Shown: positions 10,539-20,045 of the stretch, in pieces | Layout: each line of letters opens with the position of its first letter | Numbering within the stretch: the first letter of the stretch is position 1 | Source of the DNA: Herminiimonas fonticola | GTDB lineage: Bacteria; Pseudomonadota; Gammaproteobacteria; Burkholderiales; Burkholderiaceae_D | Length of the DNA stretch: 64,000 nucleotides | Assembly (NCBI RefSeq): GCF_003293745.1 | Contig: NZ_PTLZ01000001.1 | Coordinates: forward strand, 434,001 to 498,000 | Direction: 5' to 3' | Program-made: the position numbers and the translations under genes | Notes under the pieces: generated by a model | What the model was told of the DNA's origin: nothing | Databases searched by the model: none | The model's input: the letters and a program-made list of their open reading frames with translations, nothing else

Positions 10539-11390
10539 ATGGGACAGAAGATACATCCAACCGGTTTCCGTCTTTCGGTTACCCGCAACTGGGCATCGCG
10601 TTGGTACGCTGGCAATAGCAATTTTGCCACCATGCTGAACGAAGATCTCAAAGTTCGCGCATACCTGAAAACCAAACTGAAGAATGCTTCGGTTGGTCGC
10701 GTCATTATTGAGCGTCCAGCAAAAAATGCTCGCATCACTATTTACAGCTCACGTCCTGGTGTCGTGATCGGTAAAAAAGGCGAAGACATCGAAGTATTGA
10801 AATCCGCGCTGACAAAAATGATGGGCGTGCCGGTTCATGTGAATATCGAAGAAATTCGTAAGCCAGAAACCGATGCACAATTGATCGCTGATTCGATTGC
10901 ACAGCAATTGGAAAAACGCATCATGTTCCGTCGTGCAATGAAGCGTGCGATGCAAAACGCGATGCGCCTCGGTGCACAAGGTATCAAGATCATGTCGTCC
11001 GGTCGTTTGAACGGTATCGAGATCGCACGTAAAGAATGGTATCGCGAAGGTCGCGTACCACTTCACACATTGCGCGCAGAGATTGACTACGGTTTCGGCG
11101 AAGCTGAAACAACGTACGGCATCATCGGTATCAAAGTCTGGGTCTACAAAGGTGATCGTTTGCCTAGCGGCGAACCACCAGTCGACCTGACAAAAGAAGA
11201 TGACACCAAACGTCGTGGCCCACGCCGCGATGATGGCAAACCAAGCAGCCGTCCACGTACAGCACGCCCAGAAGGCGCACCAAGTGCAGCAGCTGCACCA
11301 GGCGCCGCACCGGCTGCTAAACGTGTTCGTGCTAAAAAGCCGGATGCCGCTGTTGACGGTGCTGTTTCGGCTGAGAAAGCAGGAGAATAA
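10539..11390 (+). CDS. rpsC: 30S ribosomal protein S3 with long C-terminal tail
   Basis: S3 (283 aa), part of the mRNA entry site. It starts [18 protein letters not shown] and has a KH RNA-binding domain with [11 protein letters not shown]. The S3 C-terminal domain contains [22 protein letters not shown], which I quote only as a landmark. Residues after about 225 form an extra Ala/Pro/Arg/Lys-rich tail. The protein is therefore about 50 residues longer than E. coli S3 (233 aa), a tail seen in milder form in other Burkholderiales. Confidence 0.97.
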   Translation: MGQKIHPTGFRLSVTRNWASRWYAGNSNFATMLNEDLKVRAYLKTKLKNASVGRVIIERPAKNARITIYSSRPGVVIGKKGEDIEVLKSALTKMMGVPVHVNIEEIRKPETDAQLIADSIAQQLEKRIMFRRAMKRAMQNAMRLGAQGIKIMSSGRLNGIEIARKEWYREGRVPLHTLRAEIDYGFGEAETTYGIIGIKVWVYKGDRLPSGEPPVDLTKEDDTKRRGPRRDDGKPSSRPRTARPEGAPSAAAAPGAAPAAKRVRAKKPDAAVDGAVSAEKAGE

Positions 11391-11392
11391 TC

Positions 11393-11812
11393 ATGCTGCA
11401 ACCAGCACGCAGAAAATATCGTAAAGAGCAAAAAGGCCGTAATACCGGTATTTCCCACTCGCGCGGCACAGCCGTATCGTTTGGTGAATTCGGTCTGAAA
11501 GCAATTGGTCGCGGTCGTATCACAGCGCGTCAAATTGAAGCGGCGCGTCGTGCAATGACGCGTCACATCAAACGTGGTGGCCGTATCTGGATTCGTATTT
11601 TCCCAGACAAGCCAATTTCGAACAAACCTGCTGAAGTCCGTATGGGTAACGGTAAAGGTAATCCGGAATACTACGTGGCTGAAATTCAGCCAGGCAAAAT
11701 GTTGTACGAGATGGATGGTGTGGACGAGGCTCTGGCACGCGAAGCGTTCCGGTTGGCTGCAGCTAAGCTGCCGCTGTTGACCAAGTTCGTCGTTCGTCAA
11801 GTCGGCCAATGA
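11393..11812 (+). CDS. rplP: 50S ribosomal protein L16
   Basis: L16 (139 aa), placed between the A-site tRNA and 5S rRNA. The start [17 protein letters not shown] and the stretch [16 protein letters not shown], containing the arginine-hydroxylation region known from E. coli, identify it. Two bases separate it from rpsC. Confidence 0.97.
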   Translation: MLQPARRKYRKEQKGRNTGISHSRGTAVSFGEFGLKAIGRGRITARQIEAARRAMTRHIKRGGRIWIRIFPDKPISNKPAEVRMGNGKGNPEYYVAEIQPGKMLYEMDGVDEALAREAFRLAAAKLPLLTKFVVRQVGQ

Positions 11813-11823
11813 TAGGGGCGAAC

Positions 11824-12015
11824 ATGAAAGCATCTGAACTTCAAGGCAAAGACCAAGCGGCTTTGACCAAAGAATTGAACGATCTGCTGAAAGCGCAGTT
11901 CGGTCTGCGTATGCAGATTGCAACACAACAGCTGAACAATACGTCGCAGCTGAAAAAAGTACGTCGCGACATAGCACGTGTGAAAACGGTATTGAATCAG
12001 AAGGACGCCAAATAA
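11824..12015 (+). CDS. rpmC: 50S ribosomal protein L29
   Basis: L29 (63 aa), an all-helical protein at the tunnel exit. Start [14 protein letters not shown] at 11824 follows AGGGGCGAAC. An in-frame ATG at 11809 would add five residues and overlap rplP without a better ribosome site, so it is not used. Stop overlaps the rpsQ start (TAATG). Confidence 0.95.
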   Translation: MKASELQGKDQAALTKELNDLLKAQFGLRMQIATQQLNNTSQLKKVRRDIARVKTVLNQKDAK

Positions 12016-12287
12016 TGAACGATCAAGTAAAACAAGCGCTGAAGCGTACGTTGATTGGCAAAGTCGTATCTGACAAGATGGACAAGACCGTAACCGTGCT
12101 GATCGAGCGTCACGTCAAGCATCCGCTGTACGGCAAAATCATTATGCGTTCGAACAAGTATCACGCGCACAATGAAGGTAACCAGGCAAAAGCTGGCGAT
12201 ACGGTCGAGATTCAAGAAGGTCGTCCTATCTCCAAGACTAAAGCTTGGACCGTGACACGCGTTGTACAAGCTGCACAAATAGTTTAA
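12015..12287 (+). CDS. rpsQ: 30S ribosomal protein S17
   Basis: S17 (90 aa), an early 16S rRNA binder. The motif [27 protein letters not shown] is the family signature. It overlaps rpmC by one base and is the last gene before a terminator-like hairpin, so it closes the S10 block. Confidence 0.97.
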   Translation: MNDQVKQALKRTLIGKVVSDKMDKTVTVLIERHVKHPLYGKIIMRSNKYHAHNEGNQAKAGDTVEIQEGRPISKTKAWTVTRVVQAAQIV

Positions 12288-12300
12288 TTAGTTGTTGCGG

Positions 12301-12339
12301 GCCCGCTATTTCGGTGTAATAATGGCGGGCTTCGTTCTT
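12301..12339 (+). terminator. Terminator-like hairpin after rpsQ
   Basis: GCCCGCTATT (12301-12310) pairs with AATGGCGGGC (12321-12330) in ten pairs with one G-U; TTCGTTCTT follows. It separates the S10 block from rplN and the rest of the spc block. Confidence 0.65.
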
Positions 12340-12447
12340 GCAATCTCTTGATTGCAAGGGCTGCAGTAAAAGTTTTAGTGCAGAAGTTGCATTAATTGAA
12401 GTTTTGAAAATCGTCCACCTCATCAGACTGCTTTCGGCAGGCTGCCG
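12337..12447 (+). repeat. Tandem inverted repeats in the rplN leader
   Basis: Three further dyads follow the rpsQ hairpin. CTTGCAAT (12337-12344) pairs with ATTGCAAG (12351-12358). CTGCAGTAAAA (12361-12371) pairs with TTTTAGTGCAG (12373-12383) with one G-G mismatch. CGGCAG (12435-12440) pairs with CTGCCG (12442-12447). No clear sigma70 boxes are seen between them. Confidence 0.5.
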
Positions 12448-12511
12448 GGACCAAGACTGACTGCAAATGCACATTGTGTGCGCGAGCAGGTTAAGTTGGG
12501 AAAGAAAACAT

Positions 12512-12880
12512 ATGATTCAAACAGAAAGCCGGCTCGAAGTAGCCGACAACACGGGTGCTCGCGAAGTGATGTGCATCAAGGTGCTCGGCGGTTCAAAGCG
12601 CCGTTACGCAAGTATTGGCGATGTGATTAAAGTCACTGTCAAAGTTGCTGCGCCACGTGGTCGCGTGAAAAAAGGCGAAATTTATAACGCAGTTGTTGTG
12701 CGTACTGCCAAAGGTGTTCGTCGTCAAGATGGCTCCCTGGTCAAGTTCGACGGCAATGCAGCAGTTTTGCTGAACGCAAAACTCGAACCAATTGGTACGC
12801 GTATTTTTGGACCGGTTACACGTGAATTGCGCACTGAGCGCTTCATGAAAATCGTTTCTCTCGCGCCTGAAGTTCTGTAA
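12512..12880 (+). CDS. rplN: 50S ribosomal protein L14
   Basis: L14 (122 aa) of the subunit interface. [21 protein letters not shown] is the universal N-terminus. The ATG at 12512 is chosen because it gives the standard length and follows GGGAAAG; an upstream ATG at 12467 would add 15 foreign residues. First gene of the spc block, after a 224-nt gap full of inverted repeats. Confidence 0.97.
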   Translation: MIQTESRLEVADNTGAREVMCIKVLGGSKRRYASIGDVIKVTVKVAAPRGRVKKGEIYNAVVVRTAKGVRRQDGSLVKFDGNAAVLLNAKLEPIGTRIFGPVTRELRTERFMKIVSLAPEVL

Positions 12881-12889
12881 GGAGTCGTG

Positions 12890-13204
12890 ATGGATAAGAT
12901 TCGTAAAAGCGACGAAGTCATTGTGCTGACTGGCAAAGACAAAGGCAAACGTGGCGTGGTTCAAAGTCGCGTTGATGCTAACTATGTCGTTGTTGAGGGT
13001 GTGAATGTTGCTAAAAAAGCGACCAAGCCTAATCCAATGACTGGTGCAACTGGTGGCATCGTTGATAAGTTGATGCCAATTCATGTGTCGAATGTTGCGT
13101 TGTTCAATGCAGCGACAGGCAAAGCAGATCGCGCTGGCTTTAAAGATGTGGACGGTAAAAAAGTCCGCGTTTATAAGTCAAGCGGCGAAGCAGTGAAGGT
13201 TTAA
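12890..13204 (+). CDS. rplX: 50S ribosomal protein L24
   Basis: L24 (104 aa), an assembly initiator of the large subunit. The KOW motif is visible in [20 protein letters not shown] 12890 lies five bases after GGAG; a GTG at 12887 is too close to it. The gene follows rplN after nine bases. Confidence 0.96.
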   Translation: MDKIRKSDEVIVLTGKDKGKRGVVQSRVDANYVVVEGVNVAKKATKPNPMTGATGGIVDKLMPIHVSNVALFNAATGKADRAGFKDVDGKKVRVYKSSGEAVKV

Positions 13205-13210
13205 GAGATC

Positions 13211-13750
13211 ATGGCCCGTCTCCAAGAGTTTTATAAAGATAAAGTCGTTGGCGATTTAACCGCGAAGTTCGCGTACAAATCGGTAATGGAAGTTCCGCGC
13301 ATCCTGAAGATCACCCTGAACATGGGTTTGTCGGAAGCGATTGCGGACAAAAAGATCATCGAGCACGCAGTTGGCGATTTGACCAAGATTGCAGGTCAAA
13401 AACCGGTTGTGACCAAAGCGCGTAAAGCGATTGCGGGTTTCAAAATCCGTGAGGGTTATCCAATCGGTTGTATGGTGACTTTGCGCGGCGCTCAGATGTA
13501 TGAATTCCTTGATCGTTTCATCACAGTTGCGTTGCCACGTGTGCGCGATTTCCGTGGTATTTCGGGCAAGGCATTCGATGGTCGTGGCAATTACAACATC
13601 GGTGTGAAAGAGCAAATCATTTTCCCCGAAATTGAGTACGACAAGATTGACGTGTTGCGCGGTATGAATATCAGCATCACGACAACTGCAAAGACCGACG
13701 AAGAAGCAAAAGCGCTTCTCGCCGCATTTAAATTTCCGTTCAGAAACTGA
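13211..13750 (+). CDS. rplE: 50S ribosomal protein L5
   Basis: L5 (179 aa), which binds 5S rRNA and contacts P-site tRNA. Landmarks are [26 protein letters not shown] and [22 protein letters not shown] (quoted as separate conserved blocks). Normal length, six bases after rplX. Confidence 0.97.
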   Translation: MARLQEFYKDKVVGDLTAKFAYKSVMEVPRILKITLNMGLSEAIADKKIIEHAVGDLTKIAGQKPVVTKARKAIAGFKIREGYPIGCMVTLRGAQMYEFLDRFITVALPRVRDFRGISGKAFDGRGNYNIGVKEQIIFPEIEYDKIDVLRGMNISITTTAKTDEEAKALLAAFKFPFRN

Positions 13751-13757
13751 GGTTGCC

Positions 13758-14063
13758 ATGGCAAAACTGGCACTGATTAACCGTGAACAAAAGCGTGCAG
13801 ACCTGGTGAAGAAATACGCCGGCAAACGCGCTGAGTTGAAGGCAATCATTGATGACCAATCGAAGTCGGAAGAAGAGCGCTACGAAGCGCGCCTGAAATT
13901 GCAGGCGTTGCCACGTAACTCGGCTCCTACTCGTCAACGTAACCGTTGCGCTTTGACTGGTCGCCCGCGTGGCACTTTCCGTAAGTTCGGTTTGGGCCGT
14001 ATTAAACTCCGTGAATGCGCCATGCGTGGCGAAATTCCGGGTATGACTAAAGCCAGCTGGTAA
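13758..14063 (+). CDS. rpsN: 30S ribosomal protein S14, zinc-independent form
   Basis: S14 (101 aa). The long form without a CxxC...CxxC zinc ribbon; the core reads [20 protein letters not shown] and then [19 protein letters not shown]. Located between rplE and rpsH as in most proteobacteria. Start follows TGAGGTTGCC. Confidence 0.97.
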   Translation: MAKLALINREQKRADLVKKYAGKRAELKAIIDDQSKSEEERYEARLKLQALPRNSAPTRQRNRCALTGRPRGTFRKFGLGRIKLRECAMRGEIPGMTKASW

Positions 14064-14077
14064 TAGGAGAATAAGCA

Positions 14078-14473
14078 ATGAGTATGAGCGATCCTATCGC
14101 CGATATGCTGACCCGTATCCGCAATGCGCAAGTCGTGAACAAAACTTCAGTGGCTATGCCATCGTCGAAAGTCAAGATTGCCATCGCCAACGTCCTGCGC
14201 GACGAGGGTTACATTGAAGATTACGCCGTGACAGAAGCTGCTGGTAAAGCAGAGCTGAAAATCGGTTTGAAATATTACGCCGGTCGTCCAGTTATCGAGC
14301 GTTTGGAGCGTGTGTCCCGTCCAGGGTTGCGCGTCTACAAAGGCAAAGATGACATTCCAAACGTTATGAACGGTTTGGGTGTGGCGATTGTGTCGACGCC
14401 AAAAGGTGTCATGACTGACCGCAAAGCGCGCGCAACCGGTGTCGGTGGCGAAGTTATTTGCTACGTCGCCTAA
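14078..14473 (+). CDS. rpsH: 30S ribosomal protein S8
   Basis: S8 (131 aa), central-domain 16S rRNA binder and, in E. coli, the translational repressor of the spc operon. [18 protein letters not shown] and the C-terminal [22 protein letters not shown] are diagnostic. AGGAG lies ahead of the first ATG. Confidence 0.97.
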   Translation: MSMSDPIADMLTRIRNAQVVNKTSVAMPSSKVKIAIANVLRDEGYIEDYAVTEAAGKAELKIGLKYYAGRPVIERLERVSRPGLRVYKGKDDIPNVMNGLGVAIVSTPKGVMTDRKARATGVGGEVICYVA

Positions 14474-14483
14474 GGAGCACAAG

Positions 14484-15017
14484 ATGTCTCGTGTAGGTAA
14501 AATGCCAGTTGCACTGCCTAGTGGCGCGGAAGCGACCATCACAGCAGCGCAAATCACAGTTAAAGGTCCATTGGGCTCTTTGACCCAGTCGTTGAACGGC
14601 TTGGTGCAAATCGAAAACAACAGCGGTACTTTGAGTTTCAAAGCCGCTAACGACAGCCGCGAAGCAAATGCGATGTCCGGTACGATTCGCGCTCTCGTCA
14701 ACAACATGGTCAATGGTGTTACCAAGGGCTTTGAAAAAAAATTGACGTTGGTTGGCGTTGGTTACCGTGCCGCTGCGCAAGGTGACAAGCTGAACCTTTC
14801 GTTGGGTTTCTCGCATCCTGTAGTACACCAAATGCCAGCAGGCGTGAAAGTGGAAACACCGACGCAAACCGAGATCCTGATCAAAGGCATCAACCGCCAG
14901 CAAGTTGGTCAAGTGGCTGCTGAAGTCCGCGCATACCGCAGTCCTGAGCCTTACAAAGGCAAGGGCGTTCGTTATTCGGACGAAGTGGTTGTGATTAAAG
15001 AAACCAAGAAGAAGTAA
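14484..15017 (+). CDS. rplF: 50S ribosomal protein L6
   Basis: L6 (177 aa), close to the factor-binding site. [12 protein letters not shown] starts behind AAGGAGCACAAG; the extended frame beginning at 14439 lies inside rpsH and is not used. The C-terminal region has [19 protein letters not shown]. Confidence 0.97.
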   Translation: MSRVGKMPVALPSGAEATITAAQITVKGPLGSLTQSLNGLVQIENNSGTLSFKAANDSREANAMSGTIRALVNNMVNGVTKGFEKKLTLVGVGYRAAAQGDKLNLSLGFSHPVVHQMPAGVKVETPTQTEILIKGINRQQVGQVAAEVRAYRSPEPYKGKGVRYSDEVVVIKETKKK

Positions 15018-15026
15018 GGGTTGACG

Positions 15027-15389
15027 ATGGATAAGAAACAATCACGTCTGCGCCGCGGACGCCAAACTCGGGCCAAGATCGCCGAGTTGAAGGTGGTTCG
15101 CCTGGCAGTGCATCGCACCAACTTGCACATCTACGCAAGCATCATCGGACCGGACGCCCAAGTTTTGGCTTCTGCTTCGACCGCTGAAGCTGAAGTGCGT
15201 AAAGAGTTGGCTGGTCAATCAGGTGCGGGTGGCAACGTTGCCGCAGCTGCACTGGTTGGTAAGCGCGTTGCAGAAAAAGCACTGAAAGCAGGAATCGCCG
15301 AAGTTGCGTTCGATCGCTCCGGTTTCCGTTACCACGGCCGCGTTAAAGCAGTTGCTGAAGCTGCACGTGAAGCTGGTCTGAAGTTCTAA
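15027..15389 (+). CDS. rplR: 50S ribosomal protein L18
   Basis: L18 (120 aa), a 5S rRNA-binding protein. [18 protein letters not shown] and the C-terminal [20 protein letters not shown] are typical. The ATG at 15027 is preferred over TTG 15021 because the AAGGG site suits it and the length is standard. Confidence 0.96.
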   Translation: MDKKQSRLRRGRQTRAKIAELKVVRLAVHRTNLHIYASIIGPDAQVLASASTAEAEVRKELAGQSGAGGNVAAAALVGKRVAEKALKAGIAEVAFDRSGFRYHGRVKAVAEAAREAGLKF

Positions 15390-15401
15390 GGAAAAATCGT
15401 C

Positions 15402-15920
15402 ATGGCAAAAATGCAATCAAAAATGCAAAGCGACAAACCGGACGACGGCATGCGCGAAAAAATGATCGCGGTCAACCGTGTGACCAAAGTGGTCAAGGGT
15501 GGTCGTATCATGGGTTTCGCAGCACTTGCAGTCGTTGGTGATGGCGATGGCCGCATCGGTATGGGTAAAGGCAAGTCGAAAGAAGTGCCAGTAGCCGTAC
15601 AAAAAGCAATGGAAGAAGCGCGCCGCAAAATGATCAAAGTCACGTTGAAAAACGGTACTTTGCAACATACGGTTACCGGCAAGCACGGCGCGTCGTCAGT
15701 TTTGATGCTGCCAGCTAAAGAAGGTACTGGTGTGATTGCTGGCGGTCCAATGCGCGCAATTTTTGAAGTAATGGGCGTAACGAACGTCGTGGCGAAATCC
15801 ACTGGTTCGACCAACCCTTACAACATGGTTCGTGCAACATTGGAAGGCTTGGCAAAAATGAATACCCCTTCGGAAATTGCAGCGAAACGCGGCAAGTCTG
15901 TCGAAGAAATTCTGGGCTAA
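15402..15920 (+). CDS. rpsE: 30S ribosomal protein S5
   Basis: S5 (172 aa), of the mRNA entry and the accuracy centre; changes in its N-terminal loop give spectinomycin resistance. The double-stranded RNA-binding fold is seen in [16 protein letters not shown] and the loop [20 protein letters not shown]. Wild-type-looking loop. Normal length. Confidence 0.97.
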   Translation: MAKMQSKMQSDKPDDGMREKMIAVNRVTKVVKGGRIMGFAALAVVGDGDGRIGMGKGKSKEVPVAVQKAMEEARRKMIKVTLKNGTLQHTVTGKHGASSVLMLPAKEGTGVIAGGPMRAIFEVMGVTNVVAKSTGSTNPYNMVRATLEGLAKMNTPSEIAAKRGKSVEEILG

Positions 15921-15930
15921 GGTGAGCACA

Positions 15931-16110
15931 ATGGCAAAGACAGTTAAAGTTACATTGGTCAAAGGTTTGATCGGTACACGTGAAACACATCGTGCTACCG
16001 TTCGCGGCCTCGGCTTGCGTGGTATCAATTCGGTATCCGAATTGGAAGACACGCCGGCAGTGCGCGGCATGATTAACAAAGTATCGTACCTCGTGAAAGT
16101 AGTGTCGTAA
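15931..16110 (+). CDS. rpmD: 50S ribosomal protein L30
   Basis: L30 (59 aa). [20 protein letters not shown], then a helix-rich [14 protein letters not shown] ending. ATG 15931 follows AAGGTGAGCACA; the longer frame from 15877 is inside rpsE. Standard neighbour of rpsE and rplO. Confidence 0.95.
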   Translation: MAKTVKVTLVKGLIGTRETHRATVRGLGLRGINSVSELEDTPAVRGMINKVSYLVKVVS

Positions 16111-16136
16111 GCTTCGGCTTGCACACGGAGAACATC

Positions 16137-16568
16137 ATGGAATTGAATACTATTCAACCAGCAGACGGCGCCAAGCATTACAAGCGTCGCGTCGGTCGCG
16201 GTATCGGCTCCGGTCTGGGCAAGACAGCCGGCCGTGGTCACAAAGGTCAAAAATCCCGTTCAGGCGGTTTCCATAAAGTCGGTTTCGAAGGCGGTCAAAT
16301 GCCTTTGCAACGTCGTTTGCCTAAGCGTGGTTTCAAATCGCTGGCAACACCGTACAAAGCAGAAGTTCGCTTGTCCGATCTGGAAGCATTGCCAGTAACG
16401 GAAATCGATATCCTGGCATTGAAACAAGCTGGTGTTATCGGTGAACTGGCACGCGTTGTGCGCGTTATCTTGTCCGGTGAGCTCACTAAAAAAGTGACAC
16501 TCAAAGGCCTGATCGCGACCAAAGGCGCAAAAGCAGCGATCGAAGCCGCTGGCGGTTCGGTTGCTTAA
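16137..16568 (+). CDS. rplO: 50S ribosomal protein L15
   Basis: L15 (143 aa), a late-assembling protein spanning domains of 23S rRNA. The Gly/Arg/Lys-rich N-terminal arm ([20 protein letters not shown]) is characteristic. ATG 16137 is preceded by GGAG; ATG 16119 lies before that site and is rejected. Confidence 0.97.
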   Translation: MELNTIQPADGAKHYKRRVGRGIGSGLGKTAGRGHKGQKSRSGGFHKVGFEGGQMPLQRRLPKRGFKSLATPYKAEVRLSDLEALPVTEIDILALKQAGVIGELARVVRVILSGELTKKVTLKGLIATKGAKAAIEAAGGSVA

Positions 16569-16593
16569 GTTTAGTCTGATAACGGAGTAAATA

Positions 16594-17925
16594 GTGGCAA
16601 CTACTCCTCAGCTTGCTAAAGGCGCTTCCAGTGGTTTTCCCTGGAATCGCCTGTGGTTTCTGCTCGGTGCGTTGGTAGTATTCCGCATCGGCGCGCACAT
16701 TCCTGTTCCGGGTATTAACCCAGACGAATTGGCGCAGTTGTTCAAGCAAAATCAAGGCGGCATCCTGGGCATGTTCAACATGTTCTCCGGTGGCGCATTG
16801 TCCCGCTTTACAGTTTTTGCACTCGGCATCATGCCTTACATTTCTGCATCGATCATCATGCAGTTAATGTCGGTAGTGTCACCGCAACTGGAAGCGTTGA
16901 AAAAAGAAGGCGAATCCGGCCGGCGGAAAATTACGCAGTACACGCGCTACGGCACGTTGTTGCTGGCGACTTTCCAAGGTTTGGGTATTGCTGTTGCGCT
17001 GGAATCGCAAGCAAATCTGGTCGTTGATCCAGGTATGGCGTTCCGTCTGACAACAGTAATTACGCTGGTTACTGGCACGATGTTTTTGATGTGGTTGGGC
17101 GAGCAAATTACCGAACGCGGTTTGGGTAACGGTATCTCGATCATCATTTTTGCAGGTATTGCGGCAGGTTTGCCAACAGCAGTGGCCGGTTTGTTTGAAT
17201 TGGTTCGTACCGGTTCGATGAATGCATTGTCGGCGATTCTGATCTGTCTGGTAGTTGCAGCAGTTACCTATCTGGTTGTGTTCATTGAACGCGGTCAGCG
17301 CAAGATTCTGGTGAATTACGCCAAGCGTCAAGTTGGTAACAAGATTTACGGTGGTCAAAGCAGTCATTTGCCACTGAAGCTGAATATGGCTGGTGTGATT
17401 CCTCCAATTTTCGCTTCGTCGATCATTCTGTTTCCGGCGACGATTACGAGTTGGTTCACATCAGGCGAAACGACCAGTCCTTTTGTTCGTTTCCTGAAAG
17501 ATTTGGCTGCATCGATGGCGCCGGGTGAACCGATACATGCGCTGTTGTATGCTGCTGCGATTGTTTTCTTCTGCTTCTTCTATACCGCTCTGGTATTCAA
17601 CAGCAAAGAGACAGCCGATAATTTGAAGAAGAGTGGTGCGTTTGTTCCAGGTATTCGTCCTGGCGATCAAACCGCTCGTTACATTGACAAGATTTTGACT
17701 CGGTTGACGTTGGCTGGCGCGGTCTACATTACGCTGGTTTGTTTGTTGCCTGAGTTCCTGATTGCTCGTTGGAAGGTACCGTTCTACTTCGGTGGTACAT
17801 CGCTTCTGATTATTGTTGTGGTAACGATGGATTTCATGGCGCAAGTGCAAAACTACGTGATGTCACAGCAGTATGAATCGTTGCTCCGCAAAGCGAACTT
17901 CAAGGGCGGGATTCCGACGCGTTAA
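16594..17925 (+). CDS. secY: Protein translocase subunit SecY
   Basis: Channel subunit of the Sec translocon (443 aa, ten predicted membrane segments), inner membrane. It starts with GTG behind GGAG (16583-16588). Landmarks are the plug and pore region [26 protein letters not shown] (given as a block position, residues about 70-95), [21 protein letters not shown] and the cytoplasmic loop ending at [11 protein letters not shown]. Between rplO and infA, as in the classical spc order. Confidence 0.97.
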   Translation: MATTPQLAKGASSGFPWNRLWFLLGALVVFRIGAHIPVPGINPDELAQLFKQNQGGILGMFNMFSGGALSRFTVFALGIMPYISASIIMQLMSVVSPQLEALKKEGESGRRKITQYTRYGTLLLATFQGLGIAVALESQANLVVDPGMAFRLTTVITLVTGTMFLMWLGEQITERGLGNGISIIIFAGIAAGLPTAVAGLFELVRTGSMNALSAILICLVVAAVTYLVVFIERGQRKILVNYAKRQVGNKIYGGQSSHLPLKLNMAGVIPPIFASSIILFPATITSWFTSGETTSPFVRFLKDLAASMAPGEPIHALLYAAAIVFFCFFYTALVFNSKETADNLKKSGAFVPGIRPGDQTARYIDKILTRLTLAGAVYITLVCLLPEFLIARWKVPFYFGGTSLLIIVVVTMDFMAQVQNYVMSQQYESLLRKANFKGGIPTR

Positions 17926-17945
17926 GCGCGAGGAAAACGAAACGA

Positions 17946-18164
17946 ATGGCAAAAGACGACGTAATCCAAATGCAGGGGGAGATTCTAGAAAATCTCCCAA
18001 ACGCGACATTTAGAGTCAAGTTGGAAAATGGGCACATAGTGCTTGGTCATATTTCAGGAAAAATGCGTATGAACTATATCCGCATTCTGCCTGGTGACAA
18101 GGTGACGGTAGAGTTGACACCTTATGATCTGAGTAGGGCACGTATTGTGTTCCGTACTAAGTAA
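17946..18164 (+). CDS. infA: Translation initiation factor IF-1
   Basis: IF-1 (72 aa), single OB-fold protein that blocks the A site during initiation. The sequence [20 protein letters not shown] and [17 protein letters not shown] are diagnostic. Its position between secY and rpmJ is common in betaproteobacteria and Gram-positives but not in E. coli. Burkholderiales often have a second infA elsewhere, which cannot be judged here. Confidence 0.97.
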   Translation: MAKDDVIQMQGEILENLPNATFRVKLENGHIVLGHISGKMRMNYIRILPGDKVTVELTPYDLSRARIVFRTK

Positions 18165-18200
18165 CTTTAAAACGAATCAACTGTAAGAAAGAGGGCAAAA

Positions 18201-18314
18201 ATGAAAGTGCTCGCATCAGTTAAGCGGATCTGCCGCAACTGTAAGATCATCAAGCGCAAGGGCGTCGTTCGAGTAATTTGCATCGAACCGCGTCATAAGC
18301 AGCGCCAAGGTTAA
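18201..18314 (+). CDS. rpmJ: 50S ribosomal protein L36, zinc-ribbon form
   Basis: L36, 37 aa. Translation from ATG 18201 reads [20 protein letters not shown] and continues to EPRHKQRQG. Cys11, Cys14, Cys27 and His32 make the zinc ribbon of the zinc-dependent paralogue. AGAGGGCAAAA precedes the start. Canonical position between infA and rpsM. Confidence 0.96.
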   Translation: MKVLASVKRICRNCKIIKRKGVVRVICIEPRHKQRQG

Positions 18315-18343
18315 TTTAACGTTATTGATTTGAGGAATAACGA

Positions 18344-18709
18344 ATGGCACGTATCGCAGGGGTAAACGTACCCAATCATCAACATACCGTAATCGGCCTC
18401 ACAGCTATCTATGGTATTGGCCGCCCACGTGCGCAAAAAATTTGCGACACAACCGGTGTTCTGACCACTAAAAAGGTCAAAGATCTGGACGATAACGAGC
18501 TGGAAAAGCTGCGCGATGAGATAGCAAAATTCATCGTTGAAGGCGATCTGCGTCGTGAAATCTCGATGAACATCAAGCGCCTGATGGACTTGGGTTGCTA
18601 TCGTGGTATGCGTCACCGCAAAGGCTTGCCTTGCCGTGGTCAACGTACACGTACAAATGCTCGTACTCGCAAGGGTCCGCGTAAAGCAGCGCAATCGCTG
18701 AAAAAATAA
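18344..18709 (+). CDS. rpsM: 30S ribosomal protein S13
   Basis: S13 (121 aa) of the 30S head, contacting P-site tRNA and the intersubunit bridge. [20 protein letters not shown] and the C-terminal [19 protein letters not shown] identify it. The site TTGAGGAATAACG precedes it. First gene of the alpha block. Confidence 0.97.
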   Translation: MARIAGVNVPNHQHTVIGLTAIYGIGRPRAQKICDTTGVLTTKKVKDLDDNELEKLRDEIAKFIVEGDLRREISMNIKRLMDLGCYRGMRHRKGLPCRGQRTRTNARTRKGPRKAAQSLKK

Positions 18710-18752
18710 TCCAAGCGCAGTTTGACTAGTCGTCGGATTCAAGGAAAGAATT

Positions 18753-19157
18753 ATGGCAAAAGCACCTAATAACGCCGCATCAGCACGTGTGCGTAAGAAA
18801 GTTAAAAAGAACGTTGCTGAAGGCATCGCGCACATCCACGCGTCTTTCAACAACACCATCATCACGATCACCGATCGTCAAGGCAATGCGCTGTCATGGG
18901 CAACGTCTGGCGGTGCCGGCTTTAAAGGTTCGCGTAAATCGACCCCGTTTGCAGCGCAGGTTGCAGCAGAAGCCGCTGGTAAAGTCGCGATCGAATGTGG
19001 TATCAAGAACCTTGAAGTGCGTATCAAAGGCCCAGGCCCAGGTCGCGAATCTTCGGTTCGTGCATTGAACAATCTCGGTATCAAAATTACCCAGATTCAA
19101 GATGTCACACCAGTGCCACATAACGGTTGCCGCCCACCAAAGCGTCGTCGTATCTAA
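18753..19157 (+). CDS. rpsK: 30S ribosomal protein S11
   Basis: S11 (134 aa) of the 30S platform. Contains [17 protein letters not shown] and the C-terminal [17 protein letters not shown], which is nearly invariant. AAGGAAAG precedes the ATG. Followed by a strong terminator-like hairpin before rpsD. Confidence 0.97.
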   Translation: MAKAPNNAASARVRKKVKKNVAEGIAHIHASFNNTIITITDRQGNALSWATSGGAGFKGSRKSTPFAAQVAAEAAGKVAIECGIKNLEVRIKGPGPGRESSVRALNNLGIKITQIQDVTPVPHNGCRPPKRRRI

Positions 19158-19194
19158 GCATTCGTTCTAACGGACGTTGTTGTGCCGTTATCTG

Positions 19195-19223
19195 CCCGCC
19201 AATGACCTTGGCGGGTTTTGTTC
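19195..19223 (+). terminator. Rho-independent terminator after rpsK
   Basis: CCCGCCAA (19195-19202), five-base loop TGACC, TTGGCGGG (19208-19215), then TTTTGTTCTT. Perfect eight-pair stem. It splits the alpha block: rpsD-rpoA must be read from leak-through or from their own promoter in the following 100 nt, where no clear sigma70 boxes were found. Confidence 0.8.
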
Positions 19224-19327
19224 TTAGTAAGCCCACCGTCTGATTGCAGATTGGTCAGACTAGCGCTCAATGAATTGGTTTTCGTAAGAAGATTCATTCG
19301 GGGCGTCACTATCTAAAGGAAATTCTC

Positions 19328-19951
19328 GTGGCACGTTATATTGGACCTAAAGCAAAACTCTCCCGTCGTGAAGGTACCGACCTTTTCCTGAAAAGCGCAC
19401 GTCGTTCGCTGGACTCGAAATGCAAACTTGATTCGAAACCTGGTCAACATGGTCGCACTTCCGGTGCTCGTACCTCTGACTACGGCAATCAATTGCGTGA
19501 GAAGCAAAAAGTAAAACGTATGTACGGCATCCTGGAACGCCAATTCCGCCGTTATTTCGCTGAAGCTGATCGTCGTAAAGGCAACACCGGCGAAACATTG
19601 TTGAAATTGCTGGAAGCGCGTCTCGACAACGTCGTGTATCGCATGGGCTTTGGTTCGACACGTGCTGAAGGCCGTCAATTGGTCTCGCACAAAGCGTTCA
19701 CCGTCAACGGTATCGTTGTCAACATCGCTTCGTACCAAGTCAAACCAGGCGATATCGTTGCTGTTCGTGAAAAATCGAAAAAGCAAGTGCGTATCGTTGA
19801 AGCCTTGTCGCTGGCTGAGCAAATCGGCATGCCTTCATGGGTAGCGGTTGACTCGAAGAAAATGGAAGGTACTTTCAAGTCCCTTCCAGACCGTAGCGAA
19901 ATCGCTGCAGACGTCAACGAATCGTTGATCGTCGAATTGTATTCACGTTAA
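19328..19951 (+). CDS. rpsD: 30S ribosomal protein S4
   Basis: S4 (207 aa), primary assembly protein of the 30S body, involved in accuracy and, in E. coli, repressor of the alpha operon. It starts with GTG behind [28 protein letters not shown] and the S4 RNA-binding domain [21 protein letters not shown] are clear. A terminator follows 13 nt after the stop. Confidence 0.97.
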   Translation: MARYIGPKAKLSRREGTDLFLKSARRSLDSKCKLDSKPGQHGRTSGARTSDYGNQLREKQKVKRMYGILERQFRRYFAEADRRKGNTGETLLKLLEARLDNVVYRMGFGSTRAEGRQLVSHKAFTVNGIVVNIASYQVKPGDIVAVREKSKKQVRIVEALSLAEQIGMPSWVAVDSKKMEGTFKSLPDRSEIAADVNESLIVELYSR

Positions 19952-19964
19952 TTCTGAATTCCCG

Positions 19965-19988
19965 GCCCACCATCTGGTGGGCTTTTTT
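19965..19988 (+). terminator. Rho-independent terminator after rpsD
   Basis: GCCCACC (19965-19971), loop ATCT, GGTGGGC (19976-19982), then six Ts. A textbook terminator in the middle of what is normally a single rpsD-rpoA-rplQ transcript. Confidence 0.85.
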
Positions 19989-20045
19989 CGTCATGCCATC
20001 AGCCTTATCGGTGTAATGAGCCGAGGGTATTGAAAAGGACATTTC

